From NCBI RefSeq assembly GCF_036014115.1, contig NZ_CP107913.1, positions 6,999,501-7,063,500 on the forward strand: a stretch of 64,000 nt of DNA, in the 5' to 3' direction. Below, one piece after another: positions 9,952 to 20,008 of this stretch. The translations under genes and the position numbers were made by a program. A model generated the notes under the pieces. That model was not told where the DNA came from. It worked only from the letters and a program-made list of their open reading frames with translations, and did no database searches. Within the stretch, counting starts at the first letter, position 1, and every line of letters starts with the position of its first letter. This DNA comes from Streptomyces sp. NBC_00448 (GTDB taxonomy: Bacteria; Actinomycetota; Actinomycetes; Streptomycetales; Streptomycetaceae).

Positions 9952-9979
9952 TTCAACGGTCGTATACCTGGTCTATAGC
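9952..9979 (+). promoter_or_regulatory. Predicted promoter of the second SseB-like gene
   Basis: TTCAAC at 9952-9957 and TATAGC at 9974-9979 are separated by 16 nt, about 100 nt before the GTG at 10080. This is an AT-rich island in a GC-rich gap that otherwise holds short direct repeats (GGCGGTGATC twice) and a GGGCCGCGGCCC palindrome. Confidence 0.4.
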
Positions 9980-10079
9980 CGGTTCCGCTTGAGTCGGTCG
10001 CCATACCGCTGGGCACACTCGACCTGGTTTGATGTCGTGCGAAGAGCAGAACGAAACGAGGGGAAAGGGGCGGTCCCAC

Positions 10080-10808
10080 GTGATCGCGGGCGCGCAAGGC
10101 GGTGCGGCGCAGGCCGGCCATGTGGAGCAGATGCTGCTCCAGGTGGCTCCCGGCCGGTTCGACGCATACGAGAACCTGCTCGCGTCACTCGCCGAGGGCC
10201 AGGTGTGGATGCTGCTGTGGCACGGCAGTTCCGGGGCGTCCGACGCGCAGTACGGCACCATGGAGATCGGCGGGTACGGCTACGCGCCGTGCTTCACCTC
10301 GCCGCGTGAGCTGGCCGCCAGCGGCTGGAACCGCGACCACGAGGTGGTCTCCGGGCGGGACATCGCGCAGACCCTCTACCCGGACCGCTCCGGGCTGTGG
10401 CTCAACCCGCACGCGGCCGGCGGCGGGATCGGCATCCCCTGGGCGGACCTGCGCAGGATCGCGGTCGGGCTCGACCTGCTGCCCGCCGGCCCGCTCCAGA
10501 TCGGGGAACCGTCCCTGCAGATGCCGCAGTTCTACGCGCTTCTCGCGCAGGCCGCGCACCGCACCTCCGCGGTGCGGGCGCTCCGGCAGGCCTGGGTGCA
10601 GCCCGTACTCGGCGAGCCCTACCTCGCGATCGGCGTCGAACTCTACGAAGGTGCCGCGCAGGCGGTGGAGTCCGTCCGCCTCATGATGCAGCAGGCGGTC
10701 GCCGGCGTACCTGACGGCGTCGCCGTCTCCACGGTGGCCATGGCCGACCCCTACGACCCGGTCGCCCTCTGGATGCGCACCTTCGGCCGCCCCTTCTTCG
10801 ACAGGTAG
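10080..10808 (+). CDS. SseB-family protein (second of two)
   Basis: A 242-residue protein with the SseB N-domain (AYENLLASLAEGQVWMLLWH; TSPRELAASGW) and C-domain (LGEPYLAIGVELYEG; ending WMRTFGRPFFDR). GTG 10080 is preferred because AAAGGGG lies 9 nt upstream; an in-frame ATG at 10029 would add 17 poorly conserved residues. It shares fold and terminal motifs (RPFF-x-R/D) with the gene at 9036, indicating an old duplication rather than a recent copy. The apparent separate promoter suggests it is not simply co-transcribed. Function is unknown; the fold assignment is good. Confidence 0.82.
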   Translation: MIAGAQGGAAQAGHVEQMLLQVAPGRFDAYENLLASLAEGQVWMLLWHGSSGASDAQYGTMEIGGYGYAPCFTSPRELAASGWNRDHEVVSGRDIAQTLYPDRSGLWLNPHAAGGGIGIPWADLRRIAVGLDLLPAGPLQIGEPSLQMPQFYALLAQAAHRTSAVRALRQAWVQPVLGEPYLAIGVELYEGAAQAVESVRLMMQQAVAGVPDGVAVSTVAMADPYDPVALWMRTFGRPFFDR

Positions 10809-10839
10809 GGCGCCCCTGACCCCCTGGTAGTGGCCGCAC

Positions 10840-10940
10840 TTACCGGGGCGCTGGGGGTACTCGCCCTGGCTCCGCCGGGGGCACCCCCACCCAGGCGAAG
10901 CTCTGGGGGTGGGGGCACCTCCCGGCGAAGCCAGGGGGAG
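10840..10940. terminator. Inverted-repeat region between convergent genes
   Basis: G- and C-run inverted repeats between the second SseB gene (+) and the DUF885 gene (-): a GGGGGCACCCCC palindrome, then CACCCCCACCCAG pairing with CTCTGGGGGTGGGGG across GCGAAG. This is the kind of structure found at 3' ends in Streptomyces and probably ends transcription from both sides. Confidence 0.5.
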
Positions 10941-10985
10941 AACTGCGCGACAAGCCACAGCGGACCGTAAGGTCCGGGACATCAC
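10914..10985. repeat. Dispersed intergenic repeat, copy A
   Basis: A 72-nt segment reaching into the DUF885 stop codon. It matches 23990-24065: both contain GGCACCTCCC, GGGGGAGAAC-x-GCGCGACAAGCCAC and CGACCG/GGACCG followed by AAGGTCC and CATCAC. Read on the minus strand it gives CTTGTCGCGCAGTT, a motif I recall as frequent just downstream of Streptomyces genes. Both copies follow the 3' end of a minus-strand gene. Confidence 0.7.
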
Positions 10986-12511
10986 GTGGTGGGGCCGGGC
11001 GGGCGGACCACCGCGTCGAGCAACCCCAAAGGCGGGCTGCCCAAGTGCATGAGGGCACCGTGGAAACGGGGCAGGGAGAAGTCCGCGCCCCACTCCCGCT
11101 CCGCGCGCCGGCGCACCCGGAGGATCTCCAACTTGCCCCAGGTGTACCGCCCATAGCCCGCGTCGAACGTGCCGCGCCGCGCCTCCGCCGAGGCCGCCGC
11201 AGGCGAAAGGTGGGCGTCGCGCACAAAGTACCTCGCGGCCTCGTCCAGCGACAGCGCCCCTGTATGCAAACCGATCGCGCAGGTGAGCCGGGTGACCCGG
11301 ACCAGCGCTTCGAGGGCCACGCCGATCGCGAAGCGCGGGTCACGCGCGCGGAACCCCTCGTCGAGGCAGACCTCCTCGACGTAGTGGGCCCAGCCCTCGG
11401 AGAACGAGAGGCTGTGCAGGAGGCGACGGACCGGGGACGGCGCCCGGCGCAGCGCGCGGCCGTGCGCGAAGTGCCCGGGGGCCACCTCGTGGAGGGTGAT
11501 GGACGGCATGCTGGTGCGGCTGAAGACCGTCAGCCACTCCTCGCGCTCGTCGGCGGGCCAGTCCGCGTCGGGCGGCGTCACGTGGTACCAGGAGGGCGCG
11601 TCGGGCTCGGCCGGCGCCGACCACGTCATCATGGCCATCGCCCAGCGCCGGGACGCGGGCGCCGGGCCGACCAGGCACTCGCCGTCCACGTAGGGCGCGA
11701 GCCCCCGCTCGCGGGTGAACTCGATGGCTTCCTCGGTGAGTCGGGCCGCCTCGGCGATCACGCCGTCGGCGCCCGGGTGGTCGGCGAGCAGGCCGGGCAG
11801 CAGTTCGTCCACGTCGCTGCGCGGGTCCAGGACGCGGCAGGAGTCGGTGAGCAGTTCGGTGAGCCGGGCGCGCTCCCGGTCGGCCCGCCCGGCCAGTTCG
11901 GTGAGGTCCACCCGCACGCCCTCCTGGGCGCCCATCAGCGCGGCGAGCGCCCGTCCGCCGAGCCGGGGGTCGGGGTCGCCGTGTTCGGCGATGTGCTGGA
12001 TGTGGCCGACCAGCCGCTCGTGCGCGCGCAGGGCGGCCCGTTCGACCTCGCCGGCGTCCGGGTCCAGGTCGGCGGCCAGGCCGAGCACCGAACCGAGCAG
12101 CGCCTCGGCGACCGGGGCCCGTACCTGGTCGAGCGAGGACAGTGCGGCGTCCACGGCCTCCGGCCACCGCGCGAGGTGTTCCCGGCGGGCCCGGGCGCGG
12201 TCCCCGCGCGGGGCGTACTCCCGGCCGTAGCAGGCCAGTTCGAGGTTGGACAGGTGCGGGTAGGGGTCGCGCCGGTGCAGTTCGAGCTCGCCGAACTGCA
12301 CGCGCAGGGCCTCCTCGAAGACCGCAAGGTGGGCTTCGTCGTGCGGGTCCCGGAGCGGGTCGCCGCGCCGGGCGCGGGCCATGGCCGCCAGCCCGTCGCG
12401 GACTCCCTGGGGGGACAGATCCTGCACCCGGCCGTCGTATTCGTGCAGGCCCGACATCTCCCGGGCCTGGGGCATCATCAGGTCGCAGACCGCGCGCAGC
12501 CGTTCGTCCAT
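10982..12511 (-). CDS. DUF885 protein, probable metallopeptidase fold
   Basis: A 509-residue DUF885 protein. Its key motif is LHEVAPGHFAHG, an HExxPGHxxH metal site with a distal glutamate likely in the region SEGWAHYVEEVCLDEGF. Members are thought to be zinc-dependent peptidases or hydrolases, but substrates are rarely known. No signal peptide is visible, so it is probably cytoplasmic. The start at MDERLRAVCDL is supported by TACGGT exactly 6 nt upstream, which fits a leaderless mRNA; the longer in-frame extension has no family similarity. It is convergent with the second SseB gene and has no operon partner. Confidence 0.82.
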   Translation of the reverse strand: MDERLRAVCDLMMPQAREMSGLHEYDGRVQDLSPQGVRDGLAAMARARRGDPLRDPHDEAHLAVFEEALRVQFGELELHRRDPYPHLSNLELACYGREYAPRGDRARARREHLARWPEAVDAALSSLDQVRAPVAEALLGSVLGLAADLDPDAGEVERAALRAHERLVGHIQHIAEHGDPDPRLGGRALAALMGAQEGVRVDLTELAGRADRERARLTELLTDSCRVLDPRSDVDELLPGLLADHPGADGVIAEAARLTEEAIEFTRERGLAPYVDGECLVGPAPASRRWAMAMMTWSAPAEPDAPSWYHVTPPDADWPADEREEWLTVFSRTSMPSITLHEVAPGHFAHGRALRRAPSPVRRLLHSLSFSEGWAHYVEEVCLDEGFRARDPRFAIGVALEALVRVTRLTCAIGLHTGALSLDEAARYFVRDAHLSPAAASAEARRGTFDAGYGRYTWGKLEILRVRRRAEREWGADFSLPRFHGALMHLGSPPLGLLDAVVRPPGPTT

Positions 12512-12517
12512 CAACCG

Positions 12518-12523
12518 ACCGTA
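12518..12523 (-). promoter_or_regulatory. -10 hexamer of leaderless DUF885 transcript
   Basis: TACGGT on the minus strand ends 6 nt before the ATG at 12511, the spacing expected if transcription starts at the A of the start codon. There is no Shine-Dalgarno sequence in between. Confidence 0.4.
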
Positions 12524-12647
12524 CCCCGAGGTACGCGTCGGTAACGATGAAAGAACCACCCACATCACAGTTGCGCATCCCTTCGCGGCCAGGTCTGGCG
12601 GGTGATCGCCAACCAGAAGAAGAATCCAGCGGCAAGACACCTTGGTG

Positions 12648-12679
12648 TTGACATGTCCCAACCGCAACGCGCGTAGTGG
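12648..12679 (+). promoter_or_regulatory. Candidate promoter of the peptide-transporter operon
   Basis: A consensus TTGACA at 12648-12653 lies in the 324-bp gap between the divergent DUF885 gene and the first permease gene. A -10 is less clear: CGTAGT at 12672 (18-nt spacer) or TAGTGG at 12674 (20-nt spacer). The rest of this gap shows no gene. GAGAGGGG before the ATG at 12836 is the ribosome-binding site. Confidence 0.35.
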
Positions 12680-12835
12680 ATACGCACGTCGCACGCATGA
12701 TCACGTCGAGCGGCCACTGTGGGTGACCTCAGTGCCATCTGCAACTACCGCATCAAGTGCACCAACTGACGAGGAAGCCGCTACAGCGGCGGGCGCGCGC
12801 CGGTTACCCACCGGCGAGAGGGGTCGGCAAACGCC

Positions 12836-13834
12836 ATGACCGCACCTATCGAGACCACCTCCGGACAGGCCGAAGCGCATCCGGAGGCCGTACTCAGCGG
12901 GGCCGGGCGAGGCATGATCGAGGGGCGCTCGCTCGGTCAGATCGCCTGGGGCCGGCTCAGACGAGACAAGGTCGCGATGGCCGGCGGCGTGGTGGTGCTG
13001 CTGCTGGTGCTGCTGGCGATCCTCGCCAAGCCGATCGAGATGGTCTTCAACCTCGATCCGAACGCCTTCCACCAGAACCTGGTCGACCCCGAACTGCTGT
13101 CGCCCAAGGGCGGCTGGGGCGGCATGAGCTGGTCCCACCCGCTGGGCGTGGACCCGAAGTTCGGCCGCGACATCCTGGCCCGGATCATCGAGGGCTCCTG
13201 GATCTCCATGCTGGTGGCCACCGGTGCCACCGTGCTGTCCAACGTGATCGGCACCGTGCTCGGCGTCATCGCCGGCTACTACGGCGGCTGGGTGGACAGC
13301 CTGATCAGCCGGCTGATGGACGTCTTCCTCGCCTTCCCGCTGCTGCTGTTCGCGATCTCCATCTCGGCCTCGCTGCAGGACGGCGCCTTCGGGCTGAGCG
13401 GGCTTCCGTTGCGGATCTGCGTGCTGATCTTCGTGATCGGCTTCTTCAACTGGCCCTACATGGGCCGGATCGTCCGCGGCCAGACGCTGAGCCTGCGCGA
13501 GCGCGAGTTCGTCGACGCCGCCCGCGGCATGGGCGCGCGCGGGCCGTTCATCCTCTTCCGCGAGTTGCTGCCGAACCTCGTGGCGCCGATCCTCGTCTAC
13601 TCCACGCTGCTGATCCCCACCAACATCCTGTTCGAGGCCGCCCTGAGCTTCCTCGGGGTCGGCATCGCGCCTCCGCAGGCCTCCTGGGGCGGCATGTTGA
13701 CCAGCGCGGTCGACGTCTACCAGTCCGACCCGCAGTACATGTTCGTGCCCGGCCTCGCGATCTTCATCACGGTGCTGGCCTTCAACCTCTTCGGCGACGG
13801 GCTGCGGGACGCCCTCGATCCGCGCAGCAAGTGA
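12836..13834 (+). CDS. Peptide ABC transporter permease (DppC/OppC type)
   Basis: A 332-residue inner-membrane permease. Residues 1-35 are cytoplasmic, the first membrane segment is MAGGVVVLLLVLLAILAKP (about residues 48-66), and a long periplasmic-side loop precedes the core helices. The EAA loop for ATPase contact reads EFVDAARGMGARGPFILFRE (about residues 223-242). HPLGVDPKFGRDILARIIEG is typical of the DppC/OppC group. It is first in a five-gene unit (permease, binding protein, permease, two ATPases) for uptake of di- or oligopeptides. Other members of this class import nickel or glycans, so the substrate is inferred. Confidence 0.9.
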   Translation: MTAPIETTSGQAEAHPEAVLSGAGRGMIEGRSLGQIAWGRLRRDKVAMAGGVVVLLLVLLAILAKPIEMVFNLDPNAFHQNLVDPELLSPKGGWGGMSWSHPLGVDPKFGRDILARIIEGSWISMLVATGATVLSNVIGTVLGVIAGYYGGWVDSLISRLMDVFLAFPLLLFAISISASLQDGAFGLSGLPLRICVLIFVIGFFNWPYMGRIVRGQTLSLREREFVDAARGMGARGPFILFRELLPNLVAPILVYSTLLIPTNILFEAALSFLGVGIAPPQASWGGMLTSAVDVYQSDPQYMFVPGLAIFITVLAFNLFGDGLRDALDPRSK

Positions 13835-13937
13835 TTCCGCAGGGATGACCCACCGACCCCGGGTGGCACCTCGTGTGCCGTGCGGCACCCATGGCCGACC
13901 CGGCGACTCAAATAGGAAGTGAGGGGCGTACCCCGGT

Positions 13938-15680
13938 ATGAACACCAGAAAGGTGACCTCCGCTCTCGCGCTCTGCTTGGCGATGGCACTCGGCGTGTCC
14001 GCCTGCGGCGGCTCGGGCGGCTCCAGCGGCTCGGGCAAGAAGGACCAGGCGCTGACCTCGATCGTCAACGCGTCGAGCAAGAAGGGCGGGACGGTCACCG
14101 CCGACCACTCCACCGGCCCTGACTCCCTCGACCCGGGCAACACCTACTACGGCTGGGTGCAGGACTTCTCCCGGCTCTACGCCCGTACGCTCCTGACCTT
14201 CAAGCCGGCGGCCGGCAAGGCGGGTCTGACGGTGGTCCCGGACCTGGCGACCGGACTCGGCACCTCCAGCCCCGACGCGAAGACCTGGACGTACCACCTG
14301 CGCACGGGTGTGAAGTTCCAGGACGGCACCCCGGTGACCTCCAAGGACGTCAAGTACGCGATCGAGCGCAGCAACTTCGCGCCCGACGTGATGTCCAACG
14401 GCCCGGTGTACTTCAAGAGTTACCTGGCCGACGACAGCAAGTACCAGGGCCCGTACAAGGACAAGAGCCCGAACGGGCTGTCGTCCATAGAGACGCCCGA
14501 CAACCAGACGATCGTCTTCCACCTGGCGCAGCCGTTCGCCGACTTCGACTACCTGGCGACGTTCTCGCAGACCGCTCCGGTCGAGCAGTCCAAGGACACC
14601 GGCGCCACGTACGTGCAGCACATCCAGTCGACCGGCCCGTACAAGTTCTCCTCCTACTCCGAGGGCAAGGGCGCCACGCTGGTGCGCAACCCGGAGTGGA
14701 GCAAGGCCACCGACCCGATCCGCACCGCGCTGCCCGACAAGTACGTGCTGAAGTTCAACGTCAACCAGAAGACGATCGACAACGACCTGCTCTCCGACAA
14801 CCTCACCGTCGACCTCCAGGGCACCGGTGTCGAGGCGGAGACGCAGTCGAAGATCCTGGGCAACAAGAACCGGCTGGCGCACACCGACGACTCCATCGCC
14901 GGCGCCACCTCGTACATGGCGCTCAACCTGCACGTGAAGCCGTTCGACAACATCAACTGCCGCAAGGCCGTGCAGTACGCGGTGAACAAGACCTCCGTGG
15001 TCAACGCCGAGGGCGGCGCGGTCAAGGGCGACGTGGCCAGCACCCTGCTGCCCCCGTCGGTGAACGGCTACACCAAGTTCGACGAGTACCCGACCGCGGG
15101 CAACAACGGTGACGTGGCCAAGGCCAAGGCGGCGCTCGCGGCGTGCGGCAAGCCCAGCGGCTTCACCACCACGCTCACCGCGCGCAGCGACCGGCAGCCC
15201 GAGATCGACGGCGCCACCGCCATCCAGGCGGCGCTGAAGAAGGTCGGCATCACCGTCAACATCAAGACCTTCCCGTCGGACAAGTACTTCTCCAACTACG
15301 CGGGCGTCCCGGACTACGTGCACTCGCACGGCGTCGGCATGATGATGATGGCGTGGGGCGCCGACTGGCCGACCGGCTACGGGTTCCTGGACCAGATCGT
15401 CGACGGCAGCGCGATCAAGCCGTCCGGTGGCAACAACCTGATGGAGCTGAACGACCCGAAGATCAACCAGGCGCTGTCCTCGGCGATCTCCAACACCGAC
15501 ACCGCCGCCCGGACCAAGGCGTGGGGCGACATCGACAAGATGGTGATGGCGAACGCCTCGGTGGTGCCGCTGATCTACCGCAAGAACCTGCTCTACCGCC
15601 CGGACTCCGCCACCAACGTGACGGTCACTCAGGCGTACCTGGGCATGTACGACTTCCTGCTGATGGGTTCCTCGAAGTAG
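13938..15680 (+). CDS. Peptide ABC transporter substrate-binding lipoprotein
   Basis: A 580-residue family-5 extracellular solute-binding protein. The signal MNTRKVTSALALCLAMALGV ends in lipobox V-S-A-C with C23 as the lipidated residue, followed by a Gly/Ser linker. DSLDPGNTYYGWVQDFSRLY and TWTYHLRTGVKFQDGTPVTS are characteristic SBP_bac_5 segments. It lies 103 bp after the first permease and 97 bp before the second. The hairpin at 15721-15764 just downstream is positioned to keep its mRNA more abundant than that of the membrane parts, as is common for binding proteins. Ligand is unknown, probably peptides. Confidence 0.92.
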   Translation: MNTRKVTSALALCLAMALGVSACGGSGGSSGSGKKDQALTSIVNASSKKGGTVTADHSTGPDSLDPGNTYYGWVQDFSRLYARTLLTFKPAAGKAGLTVVPDLATGLGTSSPDAKTWTYHLRTGVKFQDGTPVTSKDVKYAIERSNFAPDVMSNGPVYFKSYLADDSKYQGPYKDKSPNGLSSIETPDNQTIVFHLAQPFADFDYLATFSQTAPVEQSKDTGATYVQHIQSTGPYKFSSYSEGKGATLVRNPEWSKATDPIRTALPDKYVLKFNVNQKTIDNDLLSDNLTVDLQGTGVEAETQSKILGNKNRLAHTDDSIAGATSYMALNLHVKPFDNINCRKAVQYAVNKTSVVNAEGGAVKGDVASTLLPPSVNGYTKFDEYPTAGNNGDVAKAKAALAACGKPSGFTTTLTARSDRQPEIDGATAIQAALKKVGITVNIKTFPSDKYFSNYAGVPDYVHSHGVGMMMMAWGADWPTGYGFLDQIVDGSAIKPSGGNNLMELNDPKINQALSSAISNTDTAARTKAWGDIDKMVMANASVVPLIYRKNLLYRPDSATNVTVTQAYLGMYDFLLMGSSK

Positions 15681-15720
15681 CCGCAAGGCTCCTACGCACC
15701 GAAAGGCAGGTGAAGGCTCC

Positions 15721-15764
15721 GGCGTCCGCCCGGTCCGGCCCCCGATCCGGGCCGGGCGGACGCC
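15721..15764 (+). terminator. Intercistronic hairpin after the binding-protein gene
   Basis: Perfect 13-bp arms (GGCGTCCGCCCGG at 15721-15733, complement at 15752-15764) with an 18-nt loop, ending 14 nt before the GTG of the next gene. There is no T-run, so partial termination or 3' stabilisation of the upstream message is more likely than full termination. Confidence 0.55.
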
Positions 15765-15777
15765 AGCCGGAACGGCC

Positions 15778-16791
15778 GTGACCGCTTACCTCATCCGTCG
15801 CGTGTTCGCCGCGATCGTGCTCCTTCTGGTGGTCAGCATGATCACCTTCGCGATCTTCTTCCTCGTCCCCCGCATCGGTGGCCAGACCACCACCCAGCTC
15901 GCCACGCAGTACGTGGGCAAGGACGCCAACCCGGCGGCCGTCGCGGCGATCAAGAAGAACCTCGGCTTCGACCTGCCGCTCTACGAGCAGTACTGGCACT
16001 TCCTCAAGGCGCTGGTCGCCGGCGCCGACTACCACTACGGTCCCGACCCGGTGCACTGCAACGCGCCCTGCTTCGGCTACTCCTTCAAGAGCCATGTCGA
16101 GGTCTGGCCGCAGCTGAAGTCCCGTATCCCGGTGACGTTCTCGCTGGCGATCGGGGCCGCGGTGATCTGGGTCGTCACCGGTGTGGCGGTGGGCGTGGTC
16201 TCCGCGCTGAAGCGGGGCACCATCATCGACCGGCTGTCGATGGGCGTGGCCCTGATGGGCGTGTCGCTGCCGATCTTCTTCACCGGCATCCTCGCGCTGA
16301 GCGTGTTCACCGTGCAGTGGCCGCTGTGGAGCAACGGCATGAACTACGTGTCGTTCACGCACAATCCCGCCGACTGGGCGTGGAACCTGCTGGTGCCCTG
16401 GTGCAGCCTCGCCTTCCTGTACTCCGCGCTGTACGCCCGGCTCACCCGGGCGGGCATGCTGGAGACCATGGGCGAGGACTACATCCGCACCGCGCGCGCC
16501 AAGGGCCTGCGGGAACGGGACGTCGTGGTCCGGCACGCGCTGCGCTCCACGCTCACCCCGATCGTGACCATCTTCGGCATGGACTTCGGGCTGCTGGTCG
16601 GCGGCGCGGTCATCACCGAGCAGGTCTTCTCGCTGCCGGGCATGGGCGCCTACGCCATCCAGGGTGTGACCGCCAACGACCTGCCCATCGTGATGGCCGT
16701 GACCTTGGTGGTCGCCTTCTTCGTCGTGGTCTGCAACCTGCTGGTGGACCTCGCCTACGCCGTCCTCGACCCCCGCGTGAGGTACTCGTGA
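15778..16791 (+). CDS. Peptide ABC transporter permease (DppB/OppB type)
   Basis: A 337-residue permease starting at GTG with MTAYLIRRVFAAIVLLLVVS, the standard DppB first membrane segment. The ATPase-contact loop is MGEDYIRTARAKGLRERDVV (about residues 231-250). GLLVGGAVITEQVFSLPGMG is the conserved OppB motif. It overlaps the next gene by four bases (GTGA), so translation of the ATPase is coupled. It pairs with the permease at 12836 to form the membrane channel. No strong Shine-Dalgarno is seen; the upstream hairpin ends 14 nt before the start and may hinder initiation. Confidence 0.92.
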   Translation: MTAYLIRRVFAAIVLLLVVSMITFAIFFLVPRIGGQTTTQLATQYVGKDANPAAVAAIKKNLGFDLPLYEQYWHFLKALVAGADYHYGPDPVHCNAPCFGYSFKSHVEVWPQLKSRIPVTFSLAIGAAVIWVVTGVAVGVVSALKRGTIIDRLSMGVALMGVSLPIFFTGILALSVFTVQWPLWSNGMNYVSFTHNPADWAWNLLVPWCSLAFLYSALYARLTRAGMLETMGEDYIRTARAKGLRERDVVVRHALRSTLTPIVTIFGMDFGLLVGGAVITEQVFSLPGMGAYAIQGVTANDLPIVMAVTLVVAFFVVVCNLLVDLAYAVLDPRVRYS

Positions 16792-17854
16792 GTTCCGCCG
16801 ACAGGCTGCTGAAAACGCCCGCAGAACCGGCCGCCGCCCAGGACGCCTACCTGTCCGTGCGCGACCTGCGCATCCACTTCGACACCGACGACGGCGTGGT
16901 GAAGTCGGTCGACGGCCTCAGCTTCGACCTGCCGCGCGGCCGTACCCTCGGCATCGTCGGCGAGTCCGGGTCGGGCAAGTCCGTCACGTCGCTGGGGATC
17001 ATGGGCCTGCACCGCACCGCGCGGGCCAGGATCTCCGGTGAGGTCTGGCTCGACGGCGAGGAACTGGTCGGCGCCCCGCCGGACGCGGTACGCCGGCTGC
17101 GCGGCCGCAAGATGGCGATGATCTTCCAGGACCCGCTCTCGGCGATGCACCCGTACTACTCGATCGGCAACCAGATCGTCGAGGCGTACCGGGTGCACCA
17201 CCAGGTGCCCAAGAAGATCGCGGCCCAGCGGGCCATGGAGATGCTGGACCGGGTCGGCATCCCCGAGCCGCGCAAGCGCTTCCGGGACTACCCGCACCAG
17301 TTCTCCGGCGGCATGCGCCAGCGCGCCATGATCGCGATGGCGCTGGTGAACAACCCCGAACTGCTCATCGCCGACGAGCCGACCACGGCGCTCGACGTCA
17401 CCGTGCAGGCGCAGATCCTCGACCTGATCCGCGACCTGCAGCAGGAGTTCGGCTCCGCGGTCATCATGATCACCCACGACCTCGGGGTGGTCGCCGAGGT
17501 CGCCGACGACCTGCTGGTGATGTACGCCGGCCGGGTGGTCGAGCGCGGCACCGCGGAGAAGCTCTTCGGCGAGCCCCAACACCCCTACACCTGGGGCCTG
17601 CTGGGCTCGATGCCGCGAATGGACCGGGAGCGCACCGACCGGCTCAACCCGGTCAAGGGCTCGCCGCCCAGCCTGATCAACGTGCCGACCGGCTGCGCCT
17701 TCCACCCGCGCTGCCCGTACGCCGAGTTGACCGGCGGCGCCTCCGAGACCGAAGTGCCCGAGCTGCGCGAGGTGGCCGAGGGCCATCTGTCCGCCTGCCA
17801 CCTCGCCGACGAGGAGCGGGCCAGGATCTGGACCGAGGAGATCGAGCCGAAGCT

Positions 17855-17858
<4 letters not shown>
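16788..17858 (+). CDS. Peptide ABC transporter ATP-binding protein (DppD type)
   Basis: A 356-residue ATPase: Walker A GESGSGKS, Q-loop MIFQDPLSAMHP, signature FSGGMRQR, Walker B LLIADEPTTALD, H-loop ITHDLGVVAEV. A C-terminal oligopeptide/dipeptide extension contains GCAFHPRCPYAE and a late cysteine (ACHLA); a cysteine cluster of this kind is common in DppD/OppD proteins. The GTG start overlaps the previous stop codon (GTGA). It is expected to form a heterodimer with the product of the next gene, which it also overlaps by four bases. Confidence 0.94.
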
Positions 17859-19120
<1,262 letters not shown>

Positions 19121-19155
19121 GCATGCCGCTCTTACCCGCCGGCCGCGTCGCGCCC

Positions 19156-19161
19156 TATCGT
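19156..19161 (+). promoter_or_regulatory. -10 hexamer before the amino-acid ABC ATPase
   Basis: TATCGT ends 7 nt before ATG 19169 with no Shine-Dalgarno between, consistent with a leaderless transcript starting the gluABCD-like operon only 48 bp after the peptide operon. CTTACC at 19131-19136 is a weak -35 candidate. Confidence 0.35.
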
Positions 19162-19168
19162 CGTTGAC

Positions 19169-19966
19169 ATGGTCGAAGACGCGGACAGGTCATCAGGTGG
19201 TACGCCCGAGCGCGGATTCGGCCGTACCGGAAAAGTGCTGCTGAGCATCGAGTCGGTCAGCAAGCGGTTCGGCGACCTCGTCGCCCTGCGCGATGTCGAT
19301 CTCGACGTGCACGAGGGCGAGGTCGTGGTCGTGCTCGGCGCGTCCGGGTCCGGCAAGTCGACGCTGTGCCGGTGCGTCAACCGGCTGGAGACGATCGACT
19401 CCGGCCGGATCGTCTTCGACGGCCGCGAACTGCCGCAGGAGGGCACCGCGTTGGCCGCGCTGCGGGCCGACGTCGGGATGGTCTTCCAGTCGTTCAACCT
19501 GTTCGCGCACAAGACCGTGCTGGAGAACGTGGTGCTCGGCCCGACCCGGGTGCGCAAGGTGCCGAGGGACGAGGCGGTCGAGGAGGCCCGGGCGCTGCTG
19601 GACCGGGTCGGCGTGCGGGACAAGGAGTCCCGGCACCCCGCGGAGCTCTCCGGCGGTCAGCAGCAGCGCGTCGCGATCGCCCGCGCGCTCGCCATGCACC
19701 CCAAGTTGATGCTCTTCGACGAGCCGACCTCGGCGCTGGACCCGGAGATGATCCGGGAGGTGCTCGACGTGATGGTCGGCCTCGCCCGCGACGGCATGAC
19801 GATGGTCGCCGTCACCCACGAGATGGGATTCGCCCGCCGGGCCGCGGACCGGGTGGTGTTCATGGACGACGGCCAGATCGTCGAGACCGGCGAACCCGAC
19901 GCGTTCTTCACCGAGCCGCGCACCGAGCGGGCCCGCGACTTCCTGTCCACGATCCTCCGGCACTGA
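19169..19966 (+). CDS. Polar amino-acid ABC transporter ATP-binding protein (GluA/GlnQ type)
   Basis: A 265-residue ATPase of the PAAT family: Walker A GASGSGKS, Q-loop MVFQSFNLFAHKTVLENV, signature LSGGQQQR, Walker B LMLFDEPTSALD and H-loop VTHEMGFARRAADRVVFMDD. MVFQSFNLF and the 'EMGFAR' H-loop are diagnostic of glutamate/glutamine-type transporters. The first 25 residues are a charged, unconserved extension; GTG codons nearer LLSIESVSKRF could be used instead, but the -10-like box 7 nt upstream supports ATG 19169. It leads an ATPase, binding protein, permease, permease operon. Confidence 0.93.
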   Translation: MVEDADRSSGGTPERGFGRTGKVLLSIESVSKRFGDLVALRDVDLDVHEGEVVVVLGASGSGKSTLCRCVNRLETIDSGRIVFDGRELPQEGTALAALRADVGMVFQSFNLFAHKTVLENVVLGPTRVRKVPRDEAVEEARALLDRVGVRDKESRHPAELSGGQQQRVAIARALAMHPKLMLFDEPTSALDPEMIREVLDVMVGLARDGMTMVAVTHEMGFARRAADRVVFMDDGQIVETGEPDAFFTEPRTERARDFLSTILRH

Positions 19967-20008
19967 CCCGTCCGTCGCCGGCCAGCCCACCCGTACCGAA
20001 GGAGATCC

